Positions 47,467-57,043 of a DNA stretch of 64,000 nt are shown here, one piece after another. A program made the position numbers and the translations under genes. This stretch comes from Acinetobacter sp. WCHA55 (GTDB taxonomy: Bacteria; Pseudomonadota; Gammaproteobacteria; Pseudomonadales; Moraxellaceae): the NCBI RefSeq assembly GCF_002165305.2, contig NZ_CP032286.1, positions 2,976,001 through 3,040,000 on the forward strand, written 5' to 3'. Position 1 is the stretch's first letter; each line of letters opens with the position of its first letter. Below the pieces are notes generated by a model. That model ran no database searches. It saw nothing but the letters and a program-made list of their open reading frames with translations, and was not told the origin of the DNA.

Positions 47467-49535
47467 TGTCTAAACATACTGTTTTATTTGAACTTGGCTG
47501 TGAAGAACTTCCACCAAAAAGCCTAAAAACTTTACGTGATGCTTTAAAAGCTGAAACTGAAAAAGGCTTAAAAGATGCAGGCTTGGCGTTCGATGCCATT
47601 GAAGCCTATGCAGCACCACGTCGTTTGGCCCTCAAAATTGTGAATGTTGATGCTGCACAAGCGGACACACAAAAACGTTTTGATGGTCCTGCTGTTCAAG
47701 CAGCTTATGATGCTGAAGGCAAACCGACTAAAGCCTTAGAAGGCTTTATGCGTGGTCAAGGCATCACTGCAGATCAAGTATCAACTTTCCAAGCGGGTAA
47801 AGTTGAAAAAGTCTGCTTCTTGAAAGATGTAAAAGGTCAAAGCCTTGACGCACTCTTGCCACAAATTTTACAAACAGCGTTGGACAACTTACCAATTGCA
47901 AAACGTATGCGTTCTGCGGCAAGCCGTACCGAATTCGTACGTCCAGTTAAATGGGTTGTGTTGTTGAAAGACAACGATGTAGTTGATGCAACAATTCAAG
48001 ATCACAAAGCGAGTAACGTGACGTATGGTCACCGTTTCCATGCGCCTGAAGCAATTACTTTAGCTAATGCAGATGCTTATTTAGATGCGCTTCGTGCAGC
48101 GAAAGTTGTGGCGAATTTTGAAGAGCGTCAAGCCATCATCGACCAGCAAGTTAAAGCTTTGGCAGATGAAGTCAATGCGATTGCAATTGTGCCTGCGGAT
48201 CTTCGTGATGAAGTAACTGCTTTGGTGGAATGGCCTGTAGCATTACGTGCGAACTTTGAAGAACGCTTCCTTGCGGTTCCTCAAGAAGCGTTAATTACCA
48301 CCATGCAGGACAACCAAAAGTATTTCTGTTTGGTGAATGCGGATAATAAATTACAGCCTTACTTCATTACCGTTTCCAATATTGAGTCGAAAGATCCAAC
48401 GCAAATTATTGAAGGGAACGAGAAAGTAGTTCGTCCACGTTTGTCAGATGCTGAATTCTTCTTCTTGCAAGACCAAAAGCAACCGCTTGCATCGCGTAAA
48501 GAAAAACTGGCGAACATGGTGTTCCAAGCACAGTTGGGTACGCTTTGGGACAAATCAACCCGTATTGCCAAATTGGCTGTTGCCCTTGCACCAATTACAG
48601 GTGCCAATGTGGCTGATGCTGAAAAAGCAGCACTGCTTGCTAAATGCGACTTAACGTCTGAGCTTGTGGGTGAATTCCCAGAACTTCAAGGTATTGCGGG
48701 CACTTACTACGCACGTCTTGAAGGCGAAAATAACGAAGTGGCTGAAGCCTTAGGCGAGCAGTATCTTCCTAAATTTGCGGGTGATGTATTACCGCAAACC
48801 AAGACAGGTACAACCATTGCCCTTGCAGACCGTTTAGACACGCTCACAGGTATTTTTGGTATTGGTCAAGCACCGACGGGTTCGAAAGACCCATTTGCTT
48901 TACGTCGTTCTGCAATTGGTATTTTGCGTTTAGTGACTGAAAACAACTTAGATGTTTCCATTGAAGAATTGATTAAGTTGGCTTTAGCAGCGTATGGCGA
49001 TGTGGTAAAAGATCACGACAAGACTTTGACAGATGCAGTAGCATTCTTGGAAGGTCGTTACCGTGCGAAATACGAAGACCAAGGTGTTGCGGTTGATGTC
49101 ATTCAAGCAGTTCAAGCCTTATCACCAAAATCACCGCTTGATTTTGACAAGCGTGTCAATGCGGTAAATCACTTCCGTAACTTGGCTGAAGCGGCTGCTT
49201 TAGCTGCGGCAAACAAACGTGTTGCTAACATTCTTGCCAAAGAAGCGACACCAGAAGGTGCGGTAGTTGAAGCGAAATTGGTTGAAGATGCTGAAAAAGC
49301 ATTATTCGCAGAACTTCAAGCCATTAGCCCAGTGGTTGAGCCATTATTGGCTGCAAAAGACTACACTGAAGCACTTTCTAAACTCGCTGCCCTTCGTGCA
49401 CCAATTGATGCTTTCTTTGATGGCGTAATGGTGATGGCGGATGATGCTGAATTGAAAGCAAACCGTTTACGTTTACTGGCGCAGTTACGTGGCTTGTTTA
49501 CCAGTGTTGCGGATATTTCAGTGTTGCAGCATTAA
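47466..49535 (+). CDS. glyS: Glycyl-tRNA synthetase beta subunit
   Basis: GlyS binds tRNA-Gly and completes the heterotetramer. The 689-residue length is typical. It begins with [20 protein letters not shown], contains [11 protein letters not shown], and has [32 protein letters not shown] marks the HD-like/anticodon-binding part near residue 475. It overlaps glyQ by one base and is closed by a strong terminator. Confidence 0.97.
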   Translation: MSKHTVLFELGCEELPPKSLKTLRDALKAETEKGLKDAGLAFDAIEAYAAPRRLALKIVNVDAAQADTQKRFDGPAVQAAYDAEGKPTKALEGFMRGQGITADQVSTFQAGKVEKVCFLKDVKGQSLDALLPQILQTALDNLPIAKRMRSAASRTEFVRPVKWVVLLKDNDVVDATIQDHKASNVTYGHRFHAPEAITLANADAYLDALRAAKVVANFEERQAIIDQQVKALADEVNAIAIVPADLRDEVTALVEWPVALRANFEERFLAVPQEALITTMQDNQKYFCLVNADNKLQPYFITVSNIESKDPTQIIEGNEKVVRPRLSDAEFFFLQDQKQPLASRKEKLANMVFQAQLGTLWDKSTRIAKLAVALAPITGANVADAEKAALLAKCDLTSELVGEFPELQGIAGTYYARLEGENNEVAEALGEQYLPKFAGDVLPQTKTGTTIALADRLDTLTGIFGIGQAPTGSKDPFALRRSAIGILRLVTENNLDVSIEELIKLALAAYGDVVKDHDKTLTDAVAFLEGRYRAKYEDQGVAVDVIQAVQALSPKSPLDFDKRVNAVNHFRNLAEAAALAAANKRVANILAKEATPEGAVVEAKLVEDAEKALFAELQAISPVVEPLLAAKDYTEALSKLAALRAPIDAFFDGVMVMADDAELKANRLRLLAQLRGLFTSVADISVLQH

Positions 49536-49551
49536 GCTGAATAGTTGAAAT

Positions 49552-49580
49552 AAAAAACCCGCTTTAAAGCGGGTTTTTTT
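49552..49580. terminator. Terminator of glyQ-glyS, usable in both directions
   Basis: AAAAAACCCGCTT pairs with AAGCGGGTTTTTTT with almost no loop. It also lies at the 3' end of the convergent STAS-GHKL gene. Confidence 0.88.
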
Positions 49581-50574
49581 ATATCTTTACTGAACGACTA
49601 CGACTAGATGCCTTAACTTGCCTGCCTGCTTCTTTTGCTTCTTCTTCTCCAGAATCTGCAATCATGCTAATGACATCTGCTACATCATTAGGATACATTG
49701 AGAACTCTATGGAAATACAAGTCCCAATGAAGCTTGAATCTCTTTCTTCAATGCCATTTTTTGCTCTTTTTGCAATCAGTGTTTTTCCCGAACTTGAAAT
49801 AGTCATCCTTCCATAGTTTTTAGCTAAATGATATAAAACATATAATCCAAAGCCTGAATTACCATGAATATTTAAGCTTTCTTCTATATTAAGAGTTCTG
49901 GATAACCCTGCTTGAAGGGCGACTTGTAAAAAATTTTCATCTGATACATTTATTTCTGCATTTACCAATGATTGGTATATGCCAATACCTTCATCAATCA
50001 CAGCTATTTGAGCACGATTGTTCGTCCACCTCTGACCACATACAAAGCAAATATCCTCTTCTGAATGCTCTAAAGCATTTCTAATTGCTTCTCGGACAGA
50101 ATATGCAATCGTAAGATATATCTGCTCATTCCAATTGCTTCCAACTAGAACTCTTGCTAAATAAGAAGCTTCCTCTTGAACTAAATCTTGTAAAGATTTT
50201 CCTGTTTCATAACTTTCACGTAATAATTCAGTTTTATTAATTGCTCTGATCGGAATATAGCTCTCACCCACAGAAACTTCTCCAATTTTATTTCCAAAAT
50301 TTGCACCAATAAAATCAAAGAACCCGATATGCGCTAAATAGCCGATAACATTATTATTTGGTCGAATCGAAATATCTGTGTATAGCTGACCTCGTTTCAT
50401 ATCAAAATCACGCAACATTACAGCTAAGCACAAAATGGTCTGTGGATCACAAAAGCCGATACCATTTAAATCAATACATATTTTTTCTTCATACAAATTT
50501 GTATTAAGAATATTATTAAATTCATTTAACTTAGAAAGTGTTAAGTAATTCGTTTCTAGGTAAATTGTCTTCAT
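49579..50574 (-). CDS. STAS-like plus GHKL ATPase domain protein
   Basis: The 331-residue protein has an N-terminal part (about 1-110) of STAS-like pattern (ICIDLNGIGFCDPQTILCL; VIGYLAHIGFFDF). The second half is a GHKL (anti-sigma/histidine-kinase-type) ATPase domain. It has an N-box SVREAIRNALEHS (E162, N166), a G1 box VIDEGIGIYQS (D194, G196, G198) and a G2 box GNSGFGLYVLYH. It has no histidine-kinase phosphoacceptor domain and no transmembrane segment. Such fusions resemble stand-alone ATP-binding regulators found in accessory DNA. A/T-rich composition and isolation suggest acquisition. Function unknown. Confidence 0.72.
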   Translation of the reverse strand: MKTIYLETNYLTLSKLNEFNNILNTNLYEEKICIDLNGIGFCDPQTILCLAVMLRDFDMKRGQLYTDISIRPNNNVIGYLAHIGFFDFIGANFGNKIGEVSVGESYIPIRAINKTELLRESYETGKSLQDLVQEEASYLARVLVGSNWNEQIYLTIAYSVREAIRNALEHSEEDICFVCGQRWTNNRAQIAVIDEGIGIYQSLVNAEINVSDENFLQVALQAGLSRTLNIEESLNIHGNSGFGLYVLYHLAKNYGRMTISSSGKTLIAKRAKNGIEERDSSFIGTCISIEFSMYPNDVADVISMIADSGEEEAKEAGRQVKASSRSRSVKI

Positions 50575-50784
50575 TATTAACCCATATAAAATTAAGTCTA
50601 ATTTTCACTTAAACTACAACCCATCCTAAACTCTACCTATTAAAAATTAAAACACCTAAAAACTCTTTCTTTAAATTATTACTTATTATGTAGCATTAAT
50701 TTCACGATACTTTGAGATGAGTATTTGCAACATAACATCAATTCCCTATACTCAAGCTAACAACTCGCAACAAGAACGAACCTT

Positions 50785-51174
50785 ATGAAATTAAAAACTG
50801 TACTTTTCGCTACTTTTGCTGCCCTTTCTATTACAGCATGTACATCTCAACCAACGATTCCACAGTTGACAGCGGGTGTATTGCAAGAAGTCCAAAACAT
50901 TGAAGTCTATCCAGACACAACCAATAACAAAGCAAAACTGACCAAATTTGAAGACAAATGCGTCATCGAATTTACTGGCAACCTCAAAGCAGGCAAAGTC
51001 GTAGAACAGTGGGCGTTCCGTGACTACACGCTCATCACAGGTGGCTCAGCAACCTTTGCACTCGATGGCACCAGCACAGCAACCAAATTTGAATTACACG
51101 ATGCAGAAGTACAGAAAAACTTCCTCGCACTACGTAATCACTTTGCAAAAGAAGCCTTAGCGCAATGTAACTAA
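50785..51174 (+). CDS. Small predicted lipoprotein
   Basis: The 129-residue protein has a signal peptide with lipobox (LSITACTSQ). The mature part has CVIEFTGNLKAGKVVEQWAF and one more cysteine at the end (ALAQCN), likely paired. Beta-rich pattern; I do not recognise the family. It has its own perfect 10-bp-stem terminator and looks like a single-gene unit. Confidence 0.72.
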   Translation: MKLKTVLFATFAALSITACTSQPTIPQLTAGVLQEVQNIEVYPDTTNNKAKLTKFEDKCVIEFTGNLKAGKVVEQWAFRDYTLITGGSATFALDGTSTATKFELHDAEVQKNFLALRNHFAKEALAQCN

Positions 51175-51181
51175 GCAAATC

Positions 51182-51214
51182 GTCATCACTGGTGCAATAT
51201 CAGTGATGACTTTC
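51182..51214 (+). terminator. Terminator after the small lipoprotein gene
   Basis: GTCATCACTG pairs perfectly with CAGTGATGAC around a 9-nt loop, followed by TTTCTCTC, 8 nt after the stop. Confidence 0.75.
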
Positions 51215-51473
51215 TCTCAAATACCTTTTGCTTCGTGTCATTTACTTCAATACCAGTCTCTATACTCTTTACATTTAAAACAACGACCACGCATAAACTT
51301 ACATAATTTTAATGAATTAACTGAACGACACAATTTCCAGCCTATTGTTCATGCGCTGTTGCCACATTGTGCGACTTTCATATCAAACGCTATTTTTGAG
51401 CTCATTTCTATCTATGATGACTGCTGTTCTGAACTCCTCATCGGGTTCTGTCATAAGAGGTAGAAAATCAAAG

Positions 51474-51995
51474 ATGAAAGTTTTAACAAAAACACTCACC
51501 GCTTCGGCTTTAACCACCGCACTTTTAGCCTCCACTTCCCTATTTGCAAATACCACAGCCAATACATCGGCCAATGTTCAAGTTCAAACCACACAGCCAA
51601 GCGTATTGCAAAACTTAAAACATGATGTCAAACATGCCGCGCATGCGACAGGTGAAACGGTTGAGCATGGTGTCGACAAAACCAAAGCATTTAGTAAAGA
51701 AAAATGGCAAGACACCAAAGACTTTTCAGCTGAAAAATCTGCTGTCGTAAAAGATAAGGCCGGTGACGTTAAACACTCTGTTGTGCATAACACCAAAAAA
51801 AGTGGTCACTATATAGCGGATAAAGCGAAACAAGGCCAACAAGCGACCAAACAAAAATGGCAGGAAACCAAGCAGGCTGTCAGTGGTCAACCCAAACGTG
51901 CTGACTTAAATGGGCAAGCTCAAGTGGAATTAGATACACCTGTTGCTAAAGCCAAAGTCGGTTCATCTGCGGATGCTGCCGTTGGCGCGCAGTAA
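51474..51995 (+). CDS. Secreted hydrophilic LEA-like protein (first of two)
   Basis: The 173-residue protein has a Sec signal peptide (about 1-26, ending LFANT). The mature part is very hydrophilic with repeated Lys/Ala/Asp helix-forming units such as NLKHDVKHAAHATGETVEHG, then EKWQDTKDFSAEKSAVVKDK and KWQETKQAVSGQP. This is the pattern of late-embryogenesis-abundant (LEA) or hydrophilin-type proteins, so it is probably disordered until dried or bound. The start at 51474 is chosen for its signal peptide; longer in-frame extensions have none. The segment KWQETKQAVSGQ recurs in the next gene's protein. Role in desiccation or osmotic stress is an inference. Confidence 0.72.
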   Translation: MKVLTKTLTASALTTALLASTSLFANTTANTSANVQVQTTQPSVLQNLKHDVKHAAHATGETVEHGVDKTKAFSKEKWQDTKDFSAEKSAVVKDKAGDVKHSVVHNTKKSGHYIADKAKQGQQATKQKWQETKQAVSGQPKRADLNGQAQVELDTPVAKAKVGSSADAAVGAQ

Positions 51996-52019
51996 AAGTT
52001 AAACTCCTCCAGAGTTGAG

Positions 52020-52048
52020 AGAGCCCACATGCTGGGCTCTTTTTTTAG
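52020..52048 (+). terminator. Terminator after the first LEA-like gene
   Basis: AGAGCCCA and TGGGCTCT form an 8-bp stem followed by a T7 run. Confidence 0.85.
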
Positions 52049-52162
52049 CTATATACGTTTGCACACTACGCTTATTTACAACCAAGCACATGAAATTCAC
52101 ACAAAGAGGCTTTATGCTAAAACGCTGATTTATGCACGATAGCCCAAGAGGTACACTGCTCT

Positions 52163-52726
52163 ATGAACATGATGAAAACAACACTCTTCTGCACTCTTTT
52201 AATGACAACAGCAGGTGTATGGGCACAAACAGAAACCACTACTCAGCAAGTGCAAAAGCCTATTACGCCTTATGGTAAAAATCCCAACATCTTTCACGTT
52301 TGGGCTTATAAAACTCAAGAAGGCGTGATTAACACGGCAGAAAAAGTCGGGACTGCAACAGAAAAAGGCATCCAAAAAATTCGCCCTTCTGCACACGAAG
52401 CCTTAGACAGCGCAAAAACCATCACCAACAACACCGCAGAACAAGCCAAAGAAACAGGACAGCAAGTCACCCAAAATGTGAATAAAAAGTTGCATGAAAC
52501 CAAGCAAGTGATTACTGGTCAAACGGATCAACCCGCTCCCATTTACCAAGGTAGCTTGAGTCAACCCTCATCTGCACCCGTAGATGCTTCTGCGGTTCAA
52601 GCGCCTTCAGTCTCATCTCCACAGCCTGTCGCACCTCAAACAATGAATGAACCTACGATTACCCAAGCACCATCTTCCTTTACACCTGCTCAAGCAGAAG
52701 AAGAAATTAAAGTGACTAAGCTTTAA
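52163..52726 (+). CDS. Secreted hydrophilic LEA-like protein (second of two)
   Basis: The 187-residue protein has a signal peptide (about 1-21, ending GVWAQ). A central hydrophilic helical segment (about 50-125) reads EGVINTAEKVGTATEKGIQK, then DSAKTITNNTAEQAKETGQQ and KKLHETKQVITGQT. The tail is Pro/Ser/Ala-rich (about 125-187). The HETKQVITGQ motif parallels WQETKQAVSGQ in the preceding gene, so the two appear to be paralogues, though each has its own terminator. LEA-like and probably periplasmic; function inferred only. Confidence 0.7.
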   Translation: MNMMKTTLFCTLLMTTAGVWAQTETTTQQVQKPITPYGKNPNIFHVWAYKTQEGVINTAEKVGTATEKGIQKIRPSAHEALDSAKTITNNTAEQAKETGQQVTQNVNKKLHETKQVITGQTDQPAPIYQGSLSQPSSAPVDASAVQAPSVSSPQPVAPQTMNEPTITQAPSSFTPAQAEEEIKVTKL

Positions 52727-52730
52727 TGAA

Positions 52731-52758
52731 AAAAAAGCCCATCAGTTGATGGGCTTTT
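52731..52758 (+). terminator. Terminator after the second LEA-like gene
   Basis: AAAAGCCCATCA pairs with TGATGGGCTTTT around GT. Confidence 0.85.
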
Positions 52759-52844
52759 GACTAAAAAAACAAAAAAACTTTTGAAGTTATTGAGCTTAGG
52801 CTCTAGCATCGACCTATAAAAGCCACATAATCATAAAAATTTTC

Positions 52845-53348
52845 ATGAAAATAATCATTGGCATCATTATTGGAATATTTTTAGTACTTATAGCGTTATT
52901 TACTTATTCTAAAATTCCTACGCCACAACACGCTGCAACGTTGAATCTTTTACAACAGCATCTAATATTGCCACAGTACAGTCATGAGGCTGAGGGACGT
53001 AAGCTTCAATCTATTGAAATGATTGAGGATGAAGAATATAAATCAACTGAAGGGAATGAAGCCTCACTGTATCAACTTAAAGATCAGTGTAAGCTGACAC
53101 TCGAAATTTATGGTGAATCATTCCAAAGCCAACGCAGTTTTTACTTTCATCAAAATAAAATTCTACGAGCATTTGAAACACATTGGACCTATCCCAATGG
53201 GGGATTTTATGCTGAAGAGGGAAAGGCTCAAGCGTTTGCACGCCAACAAAGTTATTTTATGCTCATGAATCCTGAAAATAGCGATACACAGCGTACTTTG
53301 ACTCGCCTGCAACAATATTTTGATCCTAAATTTATTAAAAATTGTTAA
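52845..53348 (+). CDS. Membrane-anchored protein of unknown function
   Basis: The 167-residue protein has one N-terminal transmembrane helix or uncleaved signal (about 3-21, IIIGIIIGIFLVLIALFTY). A soluble domain with two cysteines (KDQCKLTLEIY and FIKNC at the very end) follows. No known motif is seen. It is a single gene with a terminator on each side and A/T-rich composition. Confidence 0.6.
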   Translation: MKIIIGIIIGIFLVLIALFTYSKIPTPQHAATLNLLQQHLILPQYSHEAEGRKLQSIEMIEDEEYKSTEGNEASLYQLKDQCKLTLEIYGESFQSQRSFYFHQNKILRAFETHWTYPNGGFYAEEGKAQAFARQQSYFMLMNPENSDTQRTLTRLQQYFDPKFIKNC

Positions 53349-53401
53349 ATTTCTAATATTTAAAAAATAGGATTAAAGCTAAACTTAAAAAGAACTACAA
53401 C

Positions 53402-53434
53402 GAAGAAGCCCATCATTCGGCAGGCTTCTTCATT
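53402..53434. terminator. Bidirectional terminator
   Basis: GAAGAAGCC and GGCTTCTTC pair around CATCATTCGGCA between the convergent anchored-protein and dehydrogenase genes. Confidence 0.7.
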
Positions 53435-53447
53435 GTCATCATTTACT

Positions 53448-54404
53448 TTAATTCACCCGACGGATTGGCTGTCCGGCTTGAAAAGCTTGAGCATTTTCCA
53501 CCAACTGCTGCACCATGCGCTGGCGCGCATCAACACTGCCCCACGCACTGTGTGGCGTAATGATTAAATTCGGCAAACGAGCATCCAATAAAACATTGCC
53601 CTCTTTCGGTGGCTCAACGGTCAATACATCAGTTGCAGCACCTGCAATTTCACCCTGTTTTAACGCGTCTGCCAAGGCTGCTTCATTGACAATTCCGCCA
53701 CGTGCACAATTAATTAAAAAGGCACTTTTTTTCATTTTTGCGAAAGCTTGAGCATCGATCAGGTCACGCGTGTCATCGGTTAATGGACAATGCAGACTGA
53801 CAAAATCCGATTGCGCTAACAAGTCATCAAAGCCCACTCGTGTTGAGTCAGCATGTGGACGGTTTGGCAAATTGCCCACCAAAACCCGCATGCCAAAGGC
53901 TTCAGCAAGTTTAGCCACCGCCTGCCCCAATTCCCCATACCCTAAAATGCCCAAAGTCTTACCCGAAAGCTCGATAATTGGATAGTCCAGTAGGCAAAAC
54001 TGCGAAGCTTTATTCCATGCGCCCTGTTGCACCGCGCGGTCGTATTGCAAGCATGAGGTTGCAAGGTTGAGCATCAACATTAAAGTGTGCTGTGCCACCG
54101 CTGCCGTACCATAACCCTGACAATTACACACCACAACACCTTGTGCTTTGGCTTGCTGCAAATCGATGTTATTGGTGCCAGTGGCAGAGATTAAAATCAA
54201 CTTTAACTGAAGACATTGTTTTAGGGTATCGGCATCCACCATTACTTTATTGCTAATAATCACATCTGCATCTTGCACACGCGCAACAAGCGTCTCACCA
54301 TCGGTACTTGGGTAGAGGATCAGTTCATCAAAAACAGCATGCAGTGCTTGAAAGTCCAAATCATTTTTATCTAAGGATGCATAATCTAAAAATACGGCTT
54401 TCAT
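53448..54404 (-). CDS. D-2-hydroxyacid dehydrogenase (glycerate/hydroxypyruvate type)
   Basis: The 318-residue NAD(P)-dependent oxidoreductase has the Rossmann motif LGILGYGELGQAVAKLAE (about 150-167). The catalytic arginine sits in NCARGGIVNEAALADAL, a glutamate follows, and the catalytic histidine is in IITPHSAWGS near 285. The family converts hydroxypyruvate/glyoxylate to glycerate/glycolate. The sequence resembles glycerate dehydrogenases, but substrate is inferred. Stand-alone gene. Confidence 0.85.
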   Translation of the reverse strand: MKAVFLDYASLDKNDLDFQALHAVFDELILYPSTDGETLVARVQDADVIISNKVMVDADTLKQCLQLKLILISATGTNNIDLQQAKAQGVVVCNCQGYGTAAVAQHTLMLMLNLATSCLQYDRAVQQGAWNKASQFCLLDYPIIELSGKTLGILGYGELGQAVAKLAEAFGMRVLVGNLPNRPHADSTRVGFDDLLAQSDFVSLHCPLTDDTRDLIDAQAFAKMKKSAFLINCARGGIVNEAALADALKQGEIAGAATDVLTVEPPKEGNVLLDARLPNLIITPHSAWGSVDARQRMVQQLVENAQAFQAGQPIRRVN

Positions 54405-54516
54405 TGCTCACGTCCTGTTGTTCTGCATAATGATAGAACGCTTATTTAAACCAACTCGGCCCCACTTTTCAATTTAAACGCTGTCCTAACCACCTGAAAA
54501 CAGCCACCATACACAG

Positions 54517-54542
54517 AAAAAAGCCCGCTATTTAACGGGCTT
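54517..54542 (-). terminator. Hairpin overlapping the end of the small membrane gene
   Basis: AAGCCCG and CGGGCTT pair around CTATTTAA. The stem overlaps the TAG stop at 54528-54530 and is followed by T residues in the minus-strand direction. Confidence 0.7.
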
Positions 54543-54722
54543 ATTACGATGAATACGAATAGAAATACTGATCTGTTTAATCACATAAAACGTCAGGATC
54601 AGCAGGAGAATCAGACCTCCACCAAATGTGAGATAGGCGGGGTCTAAACTTTGCGCCAGTACGCTTTGCGATGTTGAAATAAACAGTAACGTTATAAATA
54701 CAGCCGACCAATGTCTTTGCAT
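54528..54722 (-). CDS. Small membrane protein
   Basis: The 64-residue protein has an N-terminal signal-like helix (about 5-23, VFITLLFISTSQSVLAQ) and a second transmembrane helix (about 31-52, LTFGGGLILLLILTFYVI), with a basic tail (RIHRNKPVK). AGGG lies about 10 nt before the ATG. No family recognised. Its terminator overlaps the stop codon. Confidence 0.55.
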   Translation of the reverse strand: MQRHWSAVFITLLFISTSQSVLAQSLDPAYLTFGGGLILLLILTFYVIKQISISIRIHRNKPVK

Positions 54723-54842
54723 TGCTTCTACCCTATTTGATCTTCATTCGTATTGTTTAAAATATAAACAACACTTTCATATTAAACCAAATAGGACGGA
54801 AAACAAGAGCTTGACTTTAGACCAAAACCCTATATGAATAAA

Positions 54843-56150
54843 TCACATGAACACATCTGACTCAGCATCGCTTGACACCAAAAACTGCGCTGTTTCTGGA
54901 ATATCTTCGACCAAATCAAAGCCGCCATATTCATCACAGCTAAAGTTAAACTGCTTATAGCTAATTAGATAATAATCACTGTATTTTTTCATTAACAATG
55001 GATGCATTCCAGCGCCCAATTCGGCTTGTTCATGCACCAACTTCATGATCTGTCTATCATTCATGACGATGGTATAGCGCATATCGTTATAGTAAATATG
55101 TACTAGTCCATTTCCCTTGGCAAAAATCGGCAGCAGAAACTTATGATTCAGTGCAATCGCGTCTGGTGCATAGCTTTCAATCTTCTGACTGATCATATTA
55201 AACACCAAACCATGTCCAAAACTATCCATCAACTGACAGCTGTTTTCTTGCGGTAAGTTGACCTGAATACCCAGTTTCAGCAGATCGGTCTGGCTCACTT
55301 GTCGATTGCTGAGTAATTCACGGATAATGCTTTGTTTTAGCTTGGCATCAAAAAATTGACCATCTAACTCAAGGTCATTATTTTTCAGAATTCGTCCCAA
55401 AGAAAAGCGATGACGCGGTAACAAGTTTTCGATCACTTTACGATAGTAAAACTTACTGTTCTTTTTCACTGCACGAATTTTTTTATAAAAATACGGCGCA
55501 TCAAACTCATGACGTAGAAAGTCATGTAGCAAATCTGAACTGGCTAAAACGGCAATCGCATCATGCCCTGTAAAAGGTAAGTTCAGGGTTTTCAGGTTCG
55601 GCACGACCGTTTGTAATTTTTCATAGTGCGCACGGTCGTCAGGGCAGTAAGGGTCATAAATAACGATGTATTCACACTCTGCCGAGACATCCTTCGGCTG
55701 TACCTGCATGTCATGGTTCAGCTCAAGCTGATAGAACATGTTATAGCGGTTATCCGTCACCTGTTCAGGGTCGATCGAATACTGTGGCACCAAGGCCACC
55801 ACGCGCTTAAATCCAAGTAGCTTTGAGTATTTAATCGCGGCATAGCCCCCCATTGACCCTGCATAGGCAATACGGGTTTGAAAGGGTGCAATCCAAGCGC
55901 GAATCGCGTCCAACATGGCCAACATCGAAGACTCTGGAAACCATGACTTTTGTTTCGGCATAATGCCAACCACATTAAAGCCAAACTTCGCCAATGACTT
56001 TTCTGCATTGATCGACGTTCCCTTGGCACGGGTAATCAGGTCGCCAAAAGAGAAAATAAGTTCGTCCGATGAACCCTGTAAAAAAATGACACGAATCTGT
56101 TCGTCTTCAAAAATAATTTGTTTCGCCATGTCCATGCTGAGAGATTTCAT
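54843..56150 (-). CDS. Large alpha/beta-hydrolase-fold protein, unknown substrate
   Basis: The 435-residue protein has an N-terminal alpha/beta-hydrolase-like domain (about 20-215). The nucleophile elbow is YAGSMGGYAA (S99), the acid is probably D166 in IVIYDPYCPDD, and H196 in LPFTGHDAIA completes a plausible triad. A C-terminal half (about 215-435) with no known match follows. It has no signal or membrane segments. Hydrolases of this type occur near polysaccharide-modifying genes in some bacteria, but no such genes are near here. It is divergent from the methyltransferase gene; the two start sites are about 100 bp apart. Confidence 0.65.
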   Translation of the reverse strand: MKSLSMDMAKQIIFEDEQIRVIFLQGSSDELIFSFGDLITRAKGTSINAEKSLAKFGFNVVGIMPKQKSWFPESSMLAMLDAIRAWIAPFQTRIAYAGSMGGYAAIKYSKLLGFKRVVALVPQYSIDPEQVTDNRYNMFYQLELNHDMQVQPKDVSAECEYIVIYDPYCPDDRAHYEKLQTVVPNLKTLNLPFTGHDAIAVLASSDLLHDFLRHEFDAPYFYKKIRAVKKNSKFYYRKVIENLLPRHRFSLGRILKNNDLELDGQFFDAKLKQSIIRELLSNRQVSQTDLLKLGIQVNLPQENSCQLMDSFGHGLVFNMISQKIESYAPDAIALNHKFLLPIFAKGNGLVHIYYNDMRYTIVMNDRQIMKLVHEQAELGAGMHPLLMKKYSDYYLISYKQFNFSCDEYGGFDLVEDIPETAQFLVSSDAESDVFM

Positions 56151-56251
56151 TCCTATAAAGTGAGGTCATGTTCGTTCCATACAGCATAAGCGATTTCATC
56201 GAACCAAATGTGTTATTTTATAGATGCAGAGCAGATAAAAAAGCGCAAAAT

Positions 56252-57031
56252 ATGACACAATTACTCCATCCTGCGGCACAACACGGGTTTAGCGCAGCTG
56301 CTGAACTTTATCAACAAGTGCGTCCAAGTTATCCACAAGAGATCCATGCGTGGCTCACCGAGCAACTGCATTTAAACACAGATTCACATGTGATTGATCT
56401 TGCATCGGGTACAGGTAAGTTTCTGCCTTATCTGATTCCACATAGTGGACAACTCACTGCCATCGAACCTGTCGCCGAAATGTTAGCTCAGCTCAAACTG
56501 GCTTATCCACAGGTAGAGACTTTACAAGCTTTTAGTGACCATATTCCCCTGCCTTCGCTAAGCATTAATGCAGTTTTATCTGCGCAGGCCTTCCACTGGT
56601 TTGCCAACATGGACAGTTTAAACGAAATCCATCGTGTCCTAAAACCGCAAGGGCATTTGGGTTTGGTCTGGAACCAACGCGATACTCAAGTCGACTGGGT
56701 CAATGCTCTGGCAGAACGGCTCGCTCCTTTAGAAGGAAATACTCCACGTTATCATAGCAGGCTATGGCAAAAAGTTTTTGAACATCAACCCTTATTTCAG
56801 CTTAAAAGCTTGCATCAGTTTGCACAGCAGCAAATAGGTACAGTGGAGCAAGTCGTGTCAAAACGTCTCCTTTCGACCAGTTTTATTGCCGCCATGCCTA
56901 CGGAGCAACAACAGGATTTAAAACATCAGTTTGAACAAATTGTGCTGCAGTACACGGGCAAACAGCCACAGGACGAAATAAGTTTTCCTTACATCACTTA
57001 TGCCTATCACTTTCAAAAAATAGCAGAATAA
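56252..57031 (+). CDS. Class I SAM-dependent methyltransferase
   Basis: The 259-residue protein has SAM motif I VIDLASGTGKFLPYL (about 46-60), followed by the acidic residue in TAIEPVAEM and post-motif VLSAQAFHWFANMDSLNEIHRVLKPQG (quoted as a continuous run only in part: AFHWF and RVLKPQG). This matches Methyltransf_11-type enzymes acting on small molecules or lipids. ATG 56252 puts motif I at a normal distance; in-frame extension upstream is not conserved-looking. A lipoprotein gene follows after 12 nt, likely co-transcribed. Confidence 0.8.
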   Translation: MTQLLHPAAQHGFSAAAELYQQVRPSYPQEIHAWLTEQLHLNTDSHVIDLASGTGKFLPYLIPHSGQLTAIEPVAEMLAQLKLAYPQVETLQAFSDHIPLPSLSINAVLSAQAFHWFANMDSLNEIHRVLKPQGHLGLVWNQRDTQVDWVNALAERLAPLEGNTPRYHSRLWQKVFEHQPLFQLKSLHQFAQQQIGTVEQVVSKRLLSTSFIAAMPTEQQQDLKHQFEQIVLQYTGKQPQDEISFPYITYAYHFQKIAE

Positions 57032-57043
57032 TAGGACACCGAC

